A DNA stretch of 64,000 nucleotides from NCBI GenBank assembly GCA_002917075.1, contig NTMA01000022.1, positions 124,001-188,000 on the forward strand, written 5' to 3'. Positions 22,177-33,705 of this stretch are shown here, one piece after another; position 1 is the stretch's first letter, and each line of letters starts with the position of its first letter. The position numbers and the translations under genes were made by a program. Source of the DNA: Hawksworthiomyces lignivorus. Taxonomy: Eukaryota; Ascomycota; Sordariomycetes; Ophiostomatales; Ophiostomataceae. A model generated the notes under the pieces. It saw only the letters and a program-made list of their open reading frames with translations. It was not told where the DNA came from and did no database searches.

Positions 22177-24914
22177 ATGGACCAAGGCACGCGGCTCTTG
22201 CCAAAGCGTAGTAGAGCAGCGCTTGCGTGCAATGCGTGTAGGAAAGTGAAGTCCAAGGTAAGCCTGAGCCCGGATGCTCCAAACACCAAATATGCTATTT
22301 CTGTCATTAACTTTACTTTTTGTATGTAGTGTGATGGTGGGAGACCAAGTTGCACTCGGTGCATTAGACAAAACGCTGAGTGTGTCTACACTTTAAATGT
22401 GCGTGATAGGAGGCTGGACCGGCAAGAAGAACAAAGGTTAGCATCTACAATAGCACTCTCATTACGGAGACGAGCGAGAGAAGCTGATAACAACGTAGAG
22501 CTCATCTAGCACTGAAACATAAAATCAGCGAGCTCGAGGCGCGGCTAGCTGCGGCGTCGAGTCCCGAACTTGTCGAGAGCGAAGGTGCGGAAGATTTGTC
22601 TCCCGCAGCGCACGCGAGCAACGCTGCTCCTTCGGATACTAGAAGCTGCAGCACGAATGCCGGAACTGCTATCGATACGCTGGCTACCGGAGCATTTGAC
22701 CACAGGCCATCTGCAGAAATTGGTTATTTTGGTGTGCTTTACTCCGTGCGCCTTTTCTCCATATGACTCCGGAAAGGCTGACCAGAGCTCTGTTGGACGC
22801 AGGCCCTACGTCTAACCATGCCATGTTTAGATCTGTGACGAATGCCATGGTCAATTCGGGATATCGCCTCACTGTTCTTCGCCAGCAGGAGCACGATAAA
22901 CAACCTCCAACAACGCAAAGAGACAACCAAACACGTCAAGCGCCATTCGCTGGAACAGCGCGGAGCTTGGACTATTCAAGTAGTGTAGAGCAAAATCCAA
23001 GCGCCTCAGTAGCTAAACAATGGATTACCTTCTTCTTCGATACTGTTGGGGCTGTGCTGCCATATGTCAACGAAAGCGCGTTATTGAGAGAGTTTGATGC
23101 CATAAGACCACATACAGAGGGCGGTCCGCTTGGCGAACGGTCGTTGGAAGCACTCTTGAATATTGTCTTCGCTCACGCCCTTGTTGCTACTGGGAAAAGC
23201 GATCAAGCAGAACCGTTTTATCATCGAGCCGTTGTTTTGCTACTTCTTGACGAACAAGCCGTCTCTACGCCGACGATGCACACCGGTATGCTACATGCCC
23301 AAAGAAAATTGCCAATGTGCGCACAATATCACTCACAGAGACCATAGTTCAGGCCCTGCTTCTTCTGGGAAGCTTTCAACAGAATAGCCAACGGGCGATG
23401 GCTAGCTTAGCATCACATTCCCTTGTTGTGAAAGCATCGTACCAGCTGGGACTGCACTCTCCATCTACTTACAGTGGCTTGGGCACTTCTGACAAAGAGC
23501 TTCGTGCTAAACTTTGGTTTGCGGTTGTCAATCAAGACCTGTAAGCTCATTCACTCTCCATCATTGTCAATTCTCCGCTAGGAAGACAACTGCTCTGACG
23601 TTGGAAAGTATGCTCGCTACTGCGCTCGGCCGGCCTTGCCTTATTCCGCCACACTATGTCCAGTACAAAATGCTTCAACACTTGGCTCCAGAGCAAATGA
23701 ACAGTGTCGACTTACCCATGCCATCTTCAAAAGAAGATACATTTTACTTCTGGCATTTATCGTAGGTCGTTGCATGTGACATCACTCTATGTTTATTTTT
23801 GAAGGCAGCTACTTATAGACTAAATGTTGACTTCTAGATCGCTGCACCAAATTATGGGGTTCGCAGTCGATTCGATCTACGACTCAAATATCGGGTCGTT
23901 CTCCGATTTGGAAACAGAAGAACTGGCTTCGAAAACGACAGAATTGTTATTTAAGCTTCAAAAATGGCAAGACAGCATCAGGCCACTTCAAATCTTACAC
24001 AGGACGGCGGACTTGAACTCGTGGTCTTCAGCCATGTTTCAATCTGAGCGTTATGTTCTAGTGCTGTCTGTGTATTACCACAAGACAATATTGCTTGCCT
24101 GTGCACCTCTATTAGCGAAAATATTGGAGCATGCGGCTGATCCCTCTAGAGCGAATAAGGGGTCTCTCGGCACCATGCTTCTCGACATGTCTGCTCCTGT
24201 GCTTAGGAGAGAGCTGCATTCGATAAGCGAGTACCAGCGGATTGCAAAGGGGATTTTACAACAGATGCCGTCTTTCTTCAACGCAAACGCAGTTTGGTGG
24301 GTGTGTAACTTTACTTGTGAGTATTTCTTCGGAAACCTATGAAATTGTATCTATACGGCATGTGAACAATGCCACATGGTATCCCATAACCTGACTCACC
24401 TTGATAGCTCTCACCATGTCTTTGCACCTGTTTGCTTTATGGCTGGTGAGCATGCATTCTGGAAATATGTCCACTGTCCTAGACAACACGACATCTGAGG
24501 TGGAAGCCCTCCTTTTGGAAGGCATGGAAATCCTGAAACGAGTCGGTGGCACCAGTATGATGAGTACAAAAGCGTATCACTGCCTGCAACGGTACATAAT
24601 CCTAGCTAGGGCAATAGGTAAATTTCCAAGGCTCCTAAATGGCTTTTGTTTATTTGCTTGCATAGCAAAAGTTTACGGTGCTAACCGGCTTCTGTGCAGC
24701 CCTGAACACAGCGAATGGGCAGCCAGGCACATCTGCAGTGACGGCAAATTCGGCTAATGTAGAGGAGCCGATTTATGAGCTCCAACAGACTCCTTTGCTC
24801 CCTAGTGGAGCTTTTCTATGGGATGGATTTCCAGATGAGGGTATGGCTTATATAGGTGACATATTTTCTCAGCAGATTGATGGAGATTTCTTAGGAGGAG
24901 AGGCCCTTTTGTAA
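22177..24914 (+). CDS. Zn2Cys6 transcription factor next to FAD monooxygenase
   Basis: Nine exons (22177-22257, 22330-22436, 22499-22731, 22803-23285, 23339-23540, 23582-23761, 23838-24316, 24408-24617, 24700-24914) join in phase to 729 residues. The zinc cluster has Cys at 18, 21, 28, 35, 38 and 45, with the first intron splitting it. A linker with a coiled-coil-like ALKHKISELEARLAAA follows, then IGYFGPTSNHAMFRSVT and the fungal middle domain (SLEALLNIVFAHALV, IVQALLLLGSFQQNSQ, ALGRPCLIPPHYV). The protein ends in an acidic tail. It is complete and undamaged. It is convergent with a salicylate-hydroxylase-like gene only 205 bp away, so a pathway-specific role is likely (inference). The first-exon coordinate may be off by one base. 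Confidence 0.93.
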
Positions 24915-25119
24915 CATAGGAACATGATGTCCACGATTCAACAGGCGTCGTAATAAACTATAACCATATTATAATATACAGCGGCTGTATTTTCATGTAT
25001 CATATCTTACAAAACTAGTAAGCGGAAGACTGTTATCTAAACTCTTGCGTCTTGTTGATTGTTGACTTATTGTAACGGAGAAAGGTGCAATTATTTAGTA
25101 CTCAGTTTTTCATTTTGAT

Positions 25120-26655
25120 TCAAGGCAAGCACTCATACAAGCCATCGAACATGTCTTCTGCTAACTTCATACAATCATGCGAGTAAATCATCTCCTGAAC
25201 CTCTGGTGACGCCCACTTGTCTGGCACATTCCTACCTGTGTTTTTCGATTCTGCAAACATTTTGTCCCGTTCTTTTTTTGCTTCACTGTCTCCAAGGTGC
25301 AGTGTGCGACCCGAAAATGCTGCAAGGTTGACAAGCGTTGTAGTTCTCTTCTTCCGCAAAAATTCATAGATTTTTAGGCAGCGATTGATGGTGGAATATT
25401 CTGTATCGGGCATACGGCACAAGACTTCTGCGACAACGGCTGCGTCTTCAATAGCCATCGCTGCTCCTTGATTCAAGTGTGGAAGTGTAGGATGACAAGC
25501 ATCGCCAATAAGGGCAACAGAACCGTGAACCCACGTAGGCAGGGCCTTGTGCATTCGAAGTTTCCATTCACATACCTCGCCTTCTGGGACGAGATCCATC
25601 AAACGTTGTACTAATGGGCAAAAGTCGTGAAACACATCCACCATGTCTTTCTTTGAACCTCGGGTTGTATAGGTCGCGGAAGGCGCGGCAGCAAAATGAA
25701 GGTCCGGTTGCGTCGATGACATATTGTAGATAGCCTTGCCCGCAACTGGGTAAGCGATCCAGTGCCTCTTTTCTCCGATCCAGCGCGTGACTTGGTCGCT
25801 GTCAATTAGCTGTAACATCTCGGGGTCAGAGGTCATTTTCTCTCGAGGAATCATGATGCGATATGCAGCTTGGCCAGTGTCTTCGACGCTGGCCTCATGA
25901 CCCAGCTCATCCATGATTTGGGCCCGCGTCCGTGATTTCACGCCGTCGGCTGCGAGAAGTACGTCGCATTCGATCTGCCTAGAGCTGCCATCGCGAGAGG
26001 TGATCTTAAAAGACGGGTTTGGGTAGTATTCATCTATTGCTTCAAACGTGCTCGCAAAGTGAAATGCAATAGCCGGCTCTTTCTTGCAAGCGTCATAAAG
26101 CCCTCCAGCAAGAGATGCCCTGTGCCCTGTGCAGTGCGGGTATCCATATATTTTCCGTATGTTGGGCATTTGCACATGCGTTAGTTCGGTGTCTGTTGCG
26201 CCATCTATACATAATCCATATCCACAACTTAGCATGTGAACCTACTTCTCTCTGAGATCCGGCGTCGCTAGTCCTCTCGTTGGCTGCGGTGGCATAAGGA
26301 AACCTGTTGAACATACCTCTGATACTGGCTTCCATCACTTCTGTCGCTTCTGCCTCTATTGCATCCCAGCAGCCTAAACGAGACAAGATTCGGACCATAT
26401 TGGGTGCCAGCTGGATACCAGCGCCTACGAATCCCAAGTCAGAAGCACTTTCAAAAACCTGGATATCTTTGAATCCCTTTTTAGCGAGCGCCAGTGCGCA
26501 TGCCAAACCCCCCATGCCTTACAAAGACTGAGTTAGCAATGCGGTGACAAGAAGTCTAGAAAATAATAGATTTTGACCATACCGGCTCCAATAATAGCAA
26601 CACGCAGGCATATGGGACGTGAAGTCGCCGAAGCCTCAGAGCATTGGACGGTCAT
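25120..26655 (-). CDS. FAD-dependent aromatic monooxygenase (salicylate hydroxylase-like)
   Basis: Three exons (complement of 25120-26204, 26317-26517, 26583-26655) join in phase to 452 residues. The FAD-binding GAGMGG at 23-28 is split by intron 1. Intron 2 has a long unspliced reading that looks coding, but the acceptor before the DGATDTELTH segment gives the conserved join to the EASIR segment. The NAD(P)H/FAD 'DG' motif appears as LLAADGVKSRTR and the second FAD motif as ALIGDACHPTLPHLNQGAAMAIEDA. These are group A flavoprotein monooxygenases that hydroxylate, often decarboxylatively, small aromatic acids in the cytosol using NAD(P)H and O2. Substrate cannot be assigned from sequence. Confidence 0.93.
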
Positions 26656-27229
26656 TGTTCGTAGAGAGAAAAACAACAGCTGCGTTCGTTTTGCAGGGCA
26701 GGCAGGAACACGATGTTGCTGACCGAGTTTACTTGAATTTGTTTCGTTACTGTTCTTTGGCGCAGTCTTGAAGTTACCATCTTAAAATGCGCAATAATTT
26801 CCTACTTGAACTGACCTACGGCTTACATCCAACTCATGGTTGTCCGAACGAGCTCCGCAGTTATCAAATCCTGCTCCACATGCTCCACCATCTCTCACTC
26901 CAAACAAAGGTACCCACCAATCGGATACTGGACAGCCGTCTTTGTTGCAGCAACCAATGAGAGGTTGGATAGCCGGTGTAAGTGCAAAGAGATTACATGC
27001 ACTCCGGGGCAAACTGGATTTGCCAGACAGCGTACTTCCACCCCCTTTGAAGAAATTTGCTTTGACGCTTGTGGGGCTTCAAAATAACATGAACGCTTTT
27101 GGTCTTCGGAAAAACAATATTAAGATGGCGGATATCAGCTTGAAGAGTATTCGATTTGGGCAAGGGAGTATTACAAGCCGCTAATACACTCTCAAACTTT
27201 CGTCTCTGTCCAAGAAGCACTTTAGCACT
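26656..27229. other. Intergenic region, divergent promoters
   Basis: These 574 bases separate the FAD monooxygenase and the small conserved gene. An open frame at 26840-27184 (+) has no ATG at its start and no recognisable motif, and I do not call it. Confidence 0.4.
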
Positions 27230-27724
27230 ATGGCTTCTACAAATGCAGCAAGCCCGGCCAAAACATACCGGCTGCTTACAGTCAACAATGCCCCAGAAAG
27301 GGCAAAGTTACTCATTGGTCGCGTGGTAACCAACCTCCAGGACCGGTACTCTATTCAGCACGTGGGCAACTGCTTGTGTAAGTATTTAAAATCTCGCAGA
27401 GTAGCAGAAGTCGTGATCGTGGCTAATCATGCACAGCTGTAGATGAAGTGAAAGCAGCGACAAAAGACTTAAATCCCGACATTATTGTAAGTGCTACAAA
27501 TCGCCATTGAAGACCTACCTATGACGCAAGAGTTTGACAGCTTTGGGCAGTGCTGCGCTTCGATGTGGACTCCAGAAGAAAGCAAGGAGATGCATGCCAG
27601 AGCTCGACTTATTAAGCCTAATATCAAGACATATGCGATTCCCCAGGGTTTACAGGTAAAAGAAGGGCCGGATGCAATTGTTTCTCATCTGGGATCCGCT
27701 CTTCCTAAGTTGCTAGATGAATGA
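27230..27724 (+). CDS. Small conserved fungal protein of unknown function
   Basis: Three exons (27230-27377, 27437-27486, 27551-27724) join in phase to 123 residues from ATG 27230. The layout is alpha/beta-like: a first strand YRLLTVN, helix with APERAKLLIGRVV, then NPDII-CCASMWTPEES at the intron 2 junction and a final IKTYAIPQGLQV segment. It resembles single-domain receiver or Rossmann-like folds in shape, but I recognise no family and no catalytic motif. Intron 2 has a canonical donor, and its acceptor was chosen because it restores a continuous strand-like sequence. Divergent from the FAD monooxygenase; shared regulation is possible. Confidence 0.65.
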
Positions 27725-28259
27725 GGGTTGTAAATTTTCTCATAGATGCTTAGAGAATTAGGATACACTGTATTTCAGTTAGACATATTTAGATGATAAT
27801 AGACTTCCCATAGAACCTGGCTTCTCCTTGAGGTAAATATTGGCGGGAATAGGCGTAGCATTGGATCTCTGGATTAGACATTGACTTCGTAATAGTTTGG
27901 GCGGTCAGAGAACCTGCGGCAACGAGAAAGCAATCAACAGCCAATGATGCTTGATCACCCCCTAACAGTACTCGCCAGGGGTACGACACCAATAAAAAAT
28001 AGCAGATTTGGAGGAAAAGGCAGAAGATTATTAGTCCTTGGAACTGGAAAGTGGGCTAATACAAGTAAATGGGTAGGTAGGCTTAGACAGGTATCTCTAA
28101 AGAGGCACGATACAGCGTAACACATCTCACTCTCCCTGTTCGACTTCTCATGCCTATTCACCTGAGATTATTCCATTAATTTTTCTTCTCCTCCTTGGTT
28201 ATCGCTCTTCAACATTTCCGTTGGTGCCGTCTGCTTTCAGCCTCATCACCACTACTGCC
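27725..28259. other. Intergenic region
   Basis: These 535 bases hold no gene that I can support. They include the upstream region of the DUF3632 pseudogene. Confidence 0.4.
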
Positions 28260-29463
28260 ATGCCTCTCTTGGACAGTGCAGAGGAAGAGCAAAGCACACG
28301 CAGAGTGCAAAATACAAGAAACTTGCTGCCCCTCTCTTATCTGCATGGCAGCTATTATAACACCTTGCTCAAGGCCTTGGCAAATATACTCAACACTCAA
28401 GTAGCGCAGACTACCTACGGCTAGATCCTTGACGGTGTGCCGCTGGCCGATGTGGCAGGAGATGTCTATGAGGGCGAAGTCATATGTCCTGGACATCCTC
28501 TGCTTAATGAGCATAACGAGCTGTCGCATGATGTCTTTGACTAAATTGAGGAGCTTCGTGCGAACGTACCTCTCGACACGTTTGAAATAGACGCGACAGT
28601 AAGCTGATCAAAATACAATCCGCTTCTCTGCCGTTGTACGAACCCCTTCCTATTGACTCTACCCCGTAGACGATCCTTGAATTCCAAGCGGCCGGCCTCG
28701 GATCCAGGGTCTTCCAGACACGGCTCATTGAGTTAGTGGCCCGCGTAGTCCATGCGATTACCGTCTGGATCTACAGCACTCTCAGCCCGCTCCGCCCCAA
28801 AGGCGACCCGCTGCTTGCGTAGCGACCGGACGGCCTGCCGGACTACTATTACAACAATGGCTACCCGCCGACCTTATTCGTCCACCCCCGGTACACGGCA
28901 TACGGCCAGTACCCGGATAGCATCGCCGATGGTGTGGGTTACTGGGCCGAGGACCGCATCCTTGGCGGCGTCGTCCTGTTCGACCGGCGCCCACCGGAGG
29001 CCCCCGATACGATCTACCGTCAACCCTCCTTTCTGGAAGAGCCGGTCGAGTTGGCAAAGCAGTCTGACGCTGTCTACTTCCACACCAATGCCCGTGATGT
29101 CACCTACCGGATCTACCGCCTGCTCGATGAGCAGAGGCAGTGGCTCCTACAGTTTCTCTTGGTAGAGAAAAAGAATGCGGCTGTTTCGGATGCATCCGAT
29201 TCGCGACCCTCGTCGTGTCTTCTTCCGATCCGCGGCGGCGACGAAAACCACGTGCGCATCGATCCTGAGGAGCCTATGAGGGAGACTGGCATCTACCGAG
29301 ACAAGTGGGAGCGCAGACCGCTCGGCTTGGATGACTATGACAGGCGAACGCACCGTGTTGTTGTCCTCTTTGACTACCTGACCGAGGAGGACTGGTCCGC
29401 CGGGTACTGGTGGGGCAAAGTGCTACACAAGAGGCTCCTTGATGGAGAAGATTTGGGGTGGTA
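28260..29463 (+). pseudogene. DUF3632-family pseudogene, paralogue of the intact gene at 60561-61799
   Basis: Two exons (28260-28598, 28670-29463) follow the exon structure of the intact paralogue, including the intron position. The frame carries three in-frame stops: TAG at 28422-28424 where the paralogue has CAG, TAA at 28542-28544 where the paralogue has AAG, and TAG at 28820-28822 where the paralogue has TGG. The remainder is still highly alignable (for example GVGYWAEDRILGGVVLFDRR and GGDENHVRIDPEEPM) up to the shared ending LGW. The Ser-rich linker found in the intact protein is shorter here. Two of the three stops are CpA->TpA transitions, as in repeat-induced point mutation, but the copy is not heavily mutated. 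The function of DUF3632 proteins is unknown. Confidence 0.88.
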
Positions 29464-29840
29464 GATTCGGATGGAGACATGAGTGGTCATTTGAGCCTTT
29501 ATTTTATTTTGTATTTCTTTTAGTCTTATCTATGCATCAACCTGAAGAACATGTTTGATTTCTGGCGCATCTAATTATTGAGTTCACATGTTCAAATGAG
29601 TTATTGTTGAGCTTGAAGAACTTACTTCACTATTGGACGTTGCTGGCGGCAAGGGCATTTAGGCAACTTTTTGGTGTGGTTGCACCAAGCGTAGGCCACA
29701 TCTTCGTAAGGTCAAGGCTGTTACCAGATATTTAAAAGGTTGCGTCGGCCCGCAGAAGTGCACTAAGCCACTCCAATACACAAGCAAAGGCTTTATTAAA
29801 ACATAATAAAGCAGGTCGCATATCCCCAACGGAGCATATC
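29464..29840. other. Spacer between two pseudogenes
   Basis: 377 bases with no recognisable feature. Confidence 0.35.
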
Positions 29841-30965
29841 ATGGCATCTAAAGATTTAAGCGATATTGGAAGCGCCTCTTGGGTTGGCGCTGATGAGTAC
29901 GAGGCGGGTGGCGAGTTTCACGCGAGAGCCACGACTTTCCTTGCCACGCTGCTTGATGTAGGCAACATCTTCAAGGTAGAAGTTGCGACGATGAAGTTTT
30001 TAAAGTAGGTGGTTATTTGCCAATAGCTAACAAAGTATGCAAAGCTGGGCTGACCTAAAATAGGGCTAAAATTACCATCCCCGTTCCCGGAGTGCATGCT
30101 TACAGCGTCGAGTCGGTAAACGACATTGGGGCACCGTACATTCTAATGGATTATATCAACGGAACTGTTACAACAAAACTCCGACGAGCAAGAAACTGTG
30201 AAATCAGTATGTTCGGCACGCCGGATCAAGACCGGAAGTTTAGGCAACAAATGGCCCAGATTCAAGTCGAGCTGTCGTCCTTCACTTTTGACAGGATTGG
30301 GAGTCTCTACCAAGACGAACAGACCTCCGCATTCTACGTCGGGCCGGAGATTGAAACTGGGAAAGGACCGTGGGCATCTTCAACGGACTATTACGCCGAC
30401 CTCGCGGACTACGCCCTCTGATCATGTGTACAAAGCGCGGGGCCAGACGCCCAAACGAGCCATTCGTTTGTCCTTCCGGTTCTCTTCAGACATCTCATGT
30501 CACTGTACGGCCAGGGCAGTTCCACAGGAAATTAATTCCATCTCACTAACCGAGACTTTGGAGCGCACAACCTCCTCGTTAATGACAACTTCGATATAAT
30601 CGGCATAATCGACTTCGATGGCGTGATGGCTGCTCCCATAGAAATTGTCGCCCAGTTTCCAGTTTTGACAGGACTAGGTCGGGAACCTCCGGGGCACATT
30701 GAGACCAGACCAGCCGCTCTCGAGCGTATCATGAGGACAGAACCAAAACTAGTGGAATACAAAGGCCTGATAGAGTCTATCGAAGCCTCGGCAAACTCCG
30801 AACGCGGGGGAGTTACACCAATTGCCGACCTCATGCTGCCAGATGTTGCTAACATATACCAAGGTCTTTGTGCGGTACGCGGGCCATCAAAAGTCCACAA
30901 ATGATAGGTGGATGGATGGATACATAAAGCTTCTCTACCAACACGCTTCGTCTGGAAAGCAGTAA
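29841..30965 (+). pseudogene. Aminoglycoside-phosphotransferase-like (APH) kinase pseudogene
   Basis: Exon 1 (29841-30004) and an in-phase exon 2 from 30064 encode a fungal APH/choline-kinase-like protein: the segment IPVPGVHAYSVES, APYILMDYINGTV, FGTPDQDRKFRQQMAQIQ, the catalytic-loop equivalent NRDFGAHNLLVN and the metal-binding segment IIDFDGVMAAP. The frame is broken by TGA at 30419-30421 and TAA at 30533-30535, with clear homologous sequence continuing in the same frame after both. It then shifts frame near 30865-30875, after which the WMDGYIKLLYQHAS ending can be read. No intron would remove all three lesions. The parent family phosphorylates small hydroxylated substrates, but this copy should be inactive. 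Confidence 0.85.
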
Positions 30966-31382
30966 ACGGATTGTCGGATCTTGCGTGGAGATCTCTTATA
31001 AAGAATGTATCCAGTAGGAATCAAAACTTCCGTACCCACCTTTCGATCGTAAGGTGGCACAGAGCTAAGGCCCAAAGTCTAGTCCTGACCGCAAAAGGTT
31101 GGTCAGACCACGCCAATCTATTTTTACACGAACGTATAATTTGTATTTGAATTTTGATTCTATCAAACAGCTTCTGATAATGATATTAATCCTATTCTTT
31201 AACCGTTGTATGAAAACTTGGTCTTGGTGAATTGCCAAAGAGAAGTTCAAACATAACTCCTCAAATGTCATTATACAAATAGGTTTTGCAGAAAAATTTT
31301 ATACTGTGGGAAGACGTGCCACAGAGATTAGAAAAGGCAAAATTATGGGGAACACATCTCTACAAACGAGAGCAAGAGCACA
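30966..31382. other. Intergenic region
   Basis: 417 AT-rich bases with no recognisable gene; contains the promoter of the DUF3500 gene. Confidence 0.4.
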
Positions 31383-32762
31383 ATGAATTCAGAAAGCAAA
31401 ACCCCAAACAGCCCGTTTCGGAAGTATCTTCCGGATCTGACGCTTGAGCGATTCACGGCAATGAAGGTCCAGGATGCTCACGAGTACGCAAAGACTTTCA
31501 AAGAAAGTGGCAATCCGCCTTGGATTCACGGTCTTTGGCAGCATTGGCGCAAGTTGTTTTCGGAGCCCTTTAAAGGCATTACAAATGACGGTAAGCCAAG
31601 TCAAAATTAAGTGCCTTTGATTGATCCAAATGAAGACACCAGACTGATCACCGTTGTGTGTTTAGGGAAGCTCAAACATGGTATTTTCTCTCTTGAAGAC
31701 GAGGGCATTCCCATTGAGGAAATTGTACAAGCTGCGAGAAACGTACTATCCAATATGAGTGAGAGCCAAAAGCAGCGAACCATCTATCATATTGACTCCC
31801 CAGAATGGCGCACATGGTCCAATCCCGAATTCCTCTTAAGTGATAAAGGCATACGGCTTGATGAAAACGATGTTGGCCGAGATCTACGAGAGGCCGTGAT
31901 GCAACTTCTCCGCACTTCTCTGTCGCCAGAAGGGTATAACAAAGCAGTCACAGCCATGCGAATCAATGGATTTCTAGGCGAATTGGTGGAGTGTCAAAAG
32001 GTCATGAACGAATTGTCCTATAATTTTGTTCTGTTCGGTACCTCTCCTTCGACAACTGAGCCTTGGGGCTTCTCGTTTTATGGACATCACCTCTGCCTCA
32101 ATGCCTTTTTCTACAAGCGCCAGATGGTCCTATCGCCGTGGTTTACAGGAGCCGAGCCCAATTTGATTGACAGCGGCCCTTTCAAAGGAAGCCGGATCAT
32201 GACAGCTGAAGAAACACTAGGTCTACAGCTGATGCAGGGTCTACCTGCTCATCTTCAAGCGCGGGCTCAAATTTACCAACAAATGAGAGATCCGCAGATG
32301 CCACACGGGCGCTGGAACCACGACGATCAGAGACACCTCTGCGGCGCATATCGCGATAATAGGGTGGTTCCGTACGAGGGTATTTTAGTTACCGAGATGG
32401 AGGAAAACTACCAAAGCCTCGTAACGGGTATTGTGGATGCCTTTTTAAGCTACCTTCCTGACCCGGCACGAAAAATACGCCTTCAACAGGTGCAAAATTG
32501 GTATGCAGAGACGTACTTCTGCTGGATCGGAGGTTTCGGAGACGATGACCCATTCTATTATCGTATTCAAAGCCCAGTAGTTATTGTCGAATTTGACCAC
32601 CACTCTGGTGTGTTTCTCAACAACACCGAGCCGGCAAAGTTTCATATTCACACACTGCTGCGCACACCAAACGGAGGAGACTACGGCATGGCCCTACGGT
32701 CTCTTATTCCAGGGCGAGAGCAAGGCTTCATCTGGGAGGGAGACAAAGTAATGGGCTCGTAA
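31383..32762 (+). CDS. DUF3500-family protein
   Basis: Two exons (31383-31590, 31666-32762) join in phase to 434 residues. The unspliced intron is also open for a while, but the join gives the smooth ITNDGKLKHGIFSLEDEG. Highly conserved blocks include EPWGFSFYGHHLCLN, WFTGAEPN, LGLQLMQGL, the CGAYRDNRVVPYEG segment, YFCWIGGFGDDDPFYYRIQSP, EFDHHSGVFL and a final HTLLRTPNGGDYG. The many invariant His, Asp and Glu (HH, DHH, HIH) suggest metal binding. The reaction is not established for this family. The gene is intact, and no functional link to neighbours is obvious. Confidence 0.92.
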
Positions 32763-33705
32763 AATACAGGAGGGAATTGTGAATAGGTAGCGTCTGTTGT
32801 TGTAGGAAATATATCACCGTATTCGGCAATTCATGCAAAAGCTCTTAGAGCTCCAATTTGCTATATTTATTTGGGAATAATGGTATTATAATTAGCAAAA
32901 AAGATGAATACGCTGTTCAACTAGAAACTCGGCGGAAGCATTGCTAGAGTTACTGTCAACTAATGTTGCAAAGGTGGCCGGAAGACATTTTGAGCATAAA
33001 CGAGTGTAATTTCGTTTTCCACAGCGTAGCGTTGGGCGTGGATTCTTATACATGTACAGAGGTGTTTACATTCTTGTGATTGCACATGAGCATTTCAGCG
33101 AGTGCACCTAACTACCAGGCTGGCCAACTAGGCTAGTGGCAACTAAATATGCCATTTTTCGCCATGGGGTACTTAGTCTCCGCACCCCCATAGTTACTTC
33201 TTACTCTGTAGATATGAAGCAGTTGTGGAGTGGGGACCCCAACTACCCCAGAAACAGACCCTAGTAGCATTACGCAACGGTACTATTATCAACGGCGAAA
33301 CTCTTGCCGATTGGCCAAGCTGGTCATTCGCTGTGCTGCGAGGACAGTGCCAACTTTGGGATAGGTTATGGAGGTTGGATCTAGAGTCTGACAGGAGGAG
33401 CAAAATAAACGTGGGGTAGTATCAAAAGTTCAAGCTACGTGGTGTTTGGAAATCGTTGAGAGACTGCCAAAGACAGTATGGACCGGACAACGGTAACTGT
33501 TTCTTGTTTCTGTCTCTTATCTGCCAGCATTTAATCACAAAAGCCCCAGAATCATTTTAGAAAAAAAAAAAGAAGCAATCTTGCCTTAGTTGTCTTTCGA
33601 CTGTTGGTGCTTTATGCTCGCTCGTCGTCACTAGCACGAGAGCCTTCAGGGAGACGATTTCTAAATACAAGTTTTATTTATTTGTCCTTGGGATAGTATC
33701 ACGCT
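32763..33705. other. Intergenic region
   Basis: 943 bases with no gene that I can support. An open frame at 33225-33419 is short and lacks motifs. The region contains the MFS promoter. Confidence 0.4.

Noticed and set aside
26840..27184. 114-codon frame (+) upstream of the small conserved gene
   Set aside because: Begins without ATG, contains no motif, and lies in a promoter position between divergent genes.
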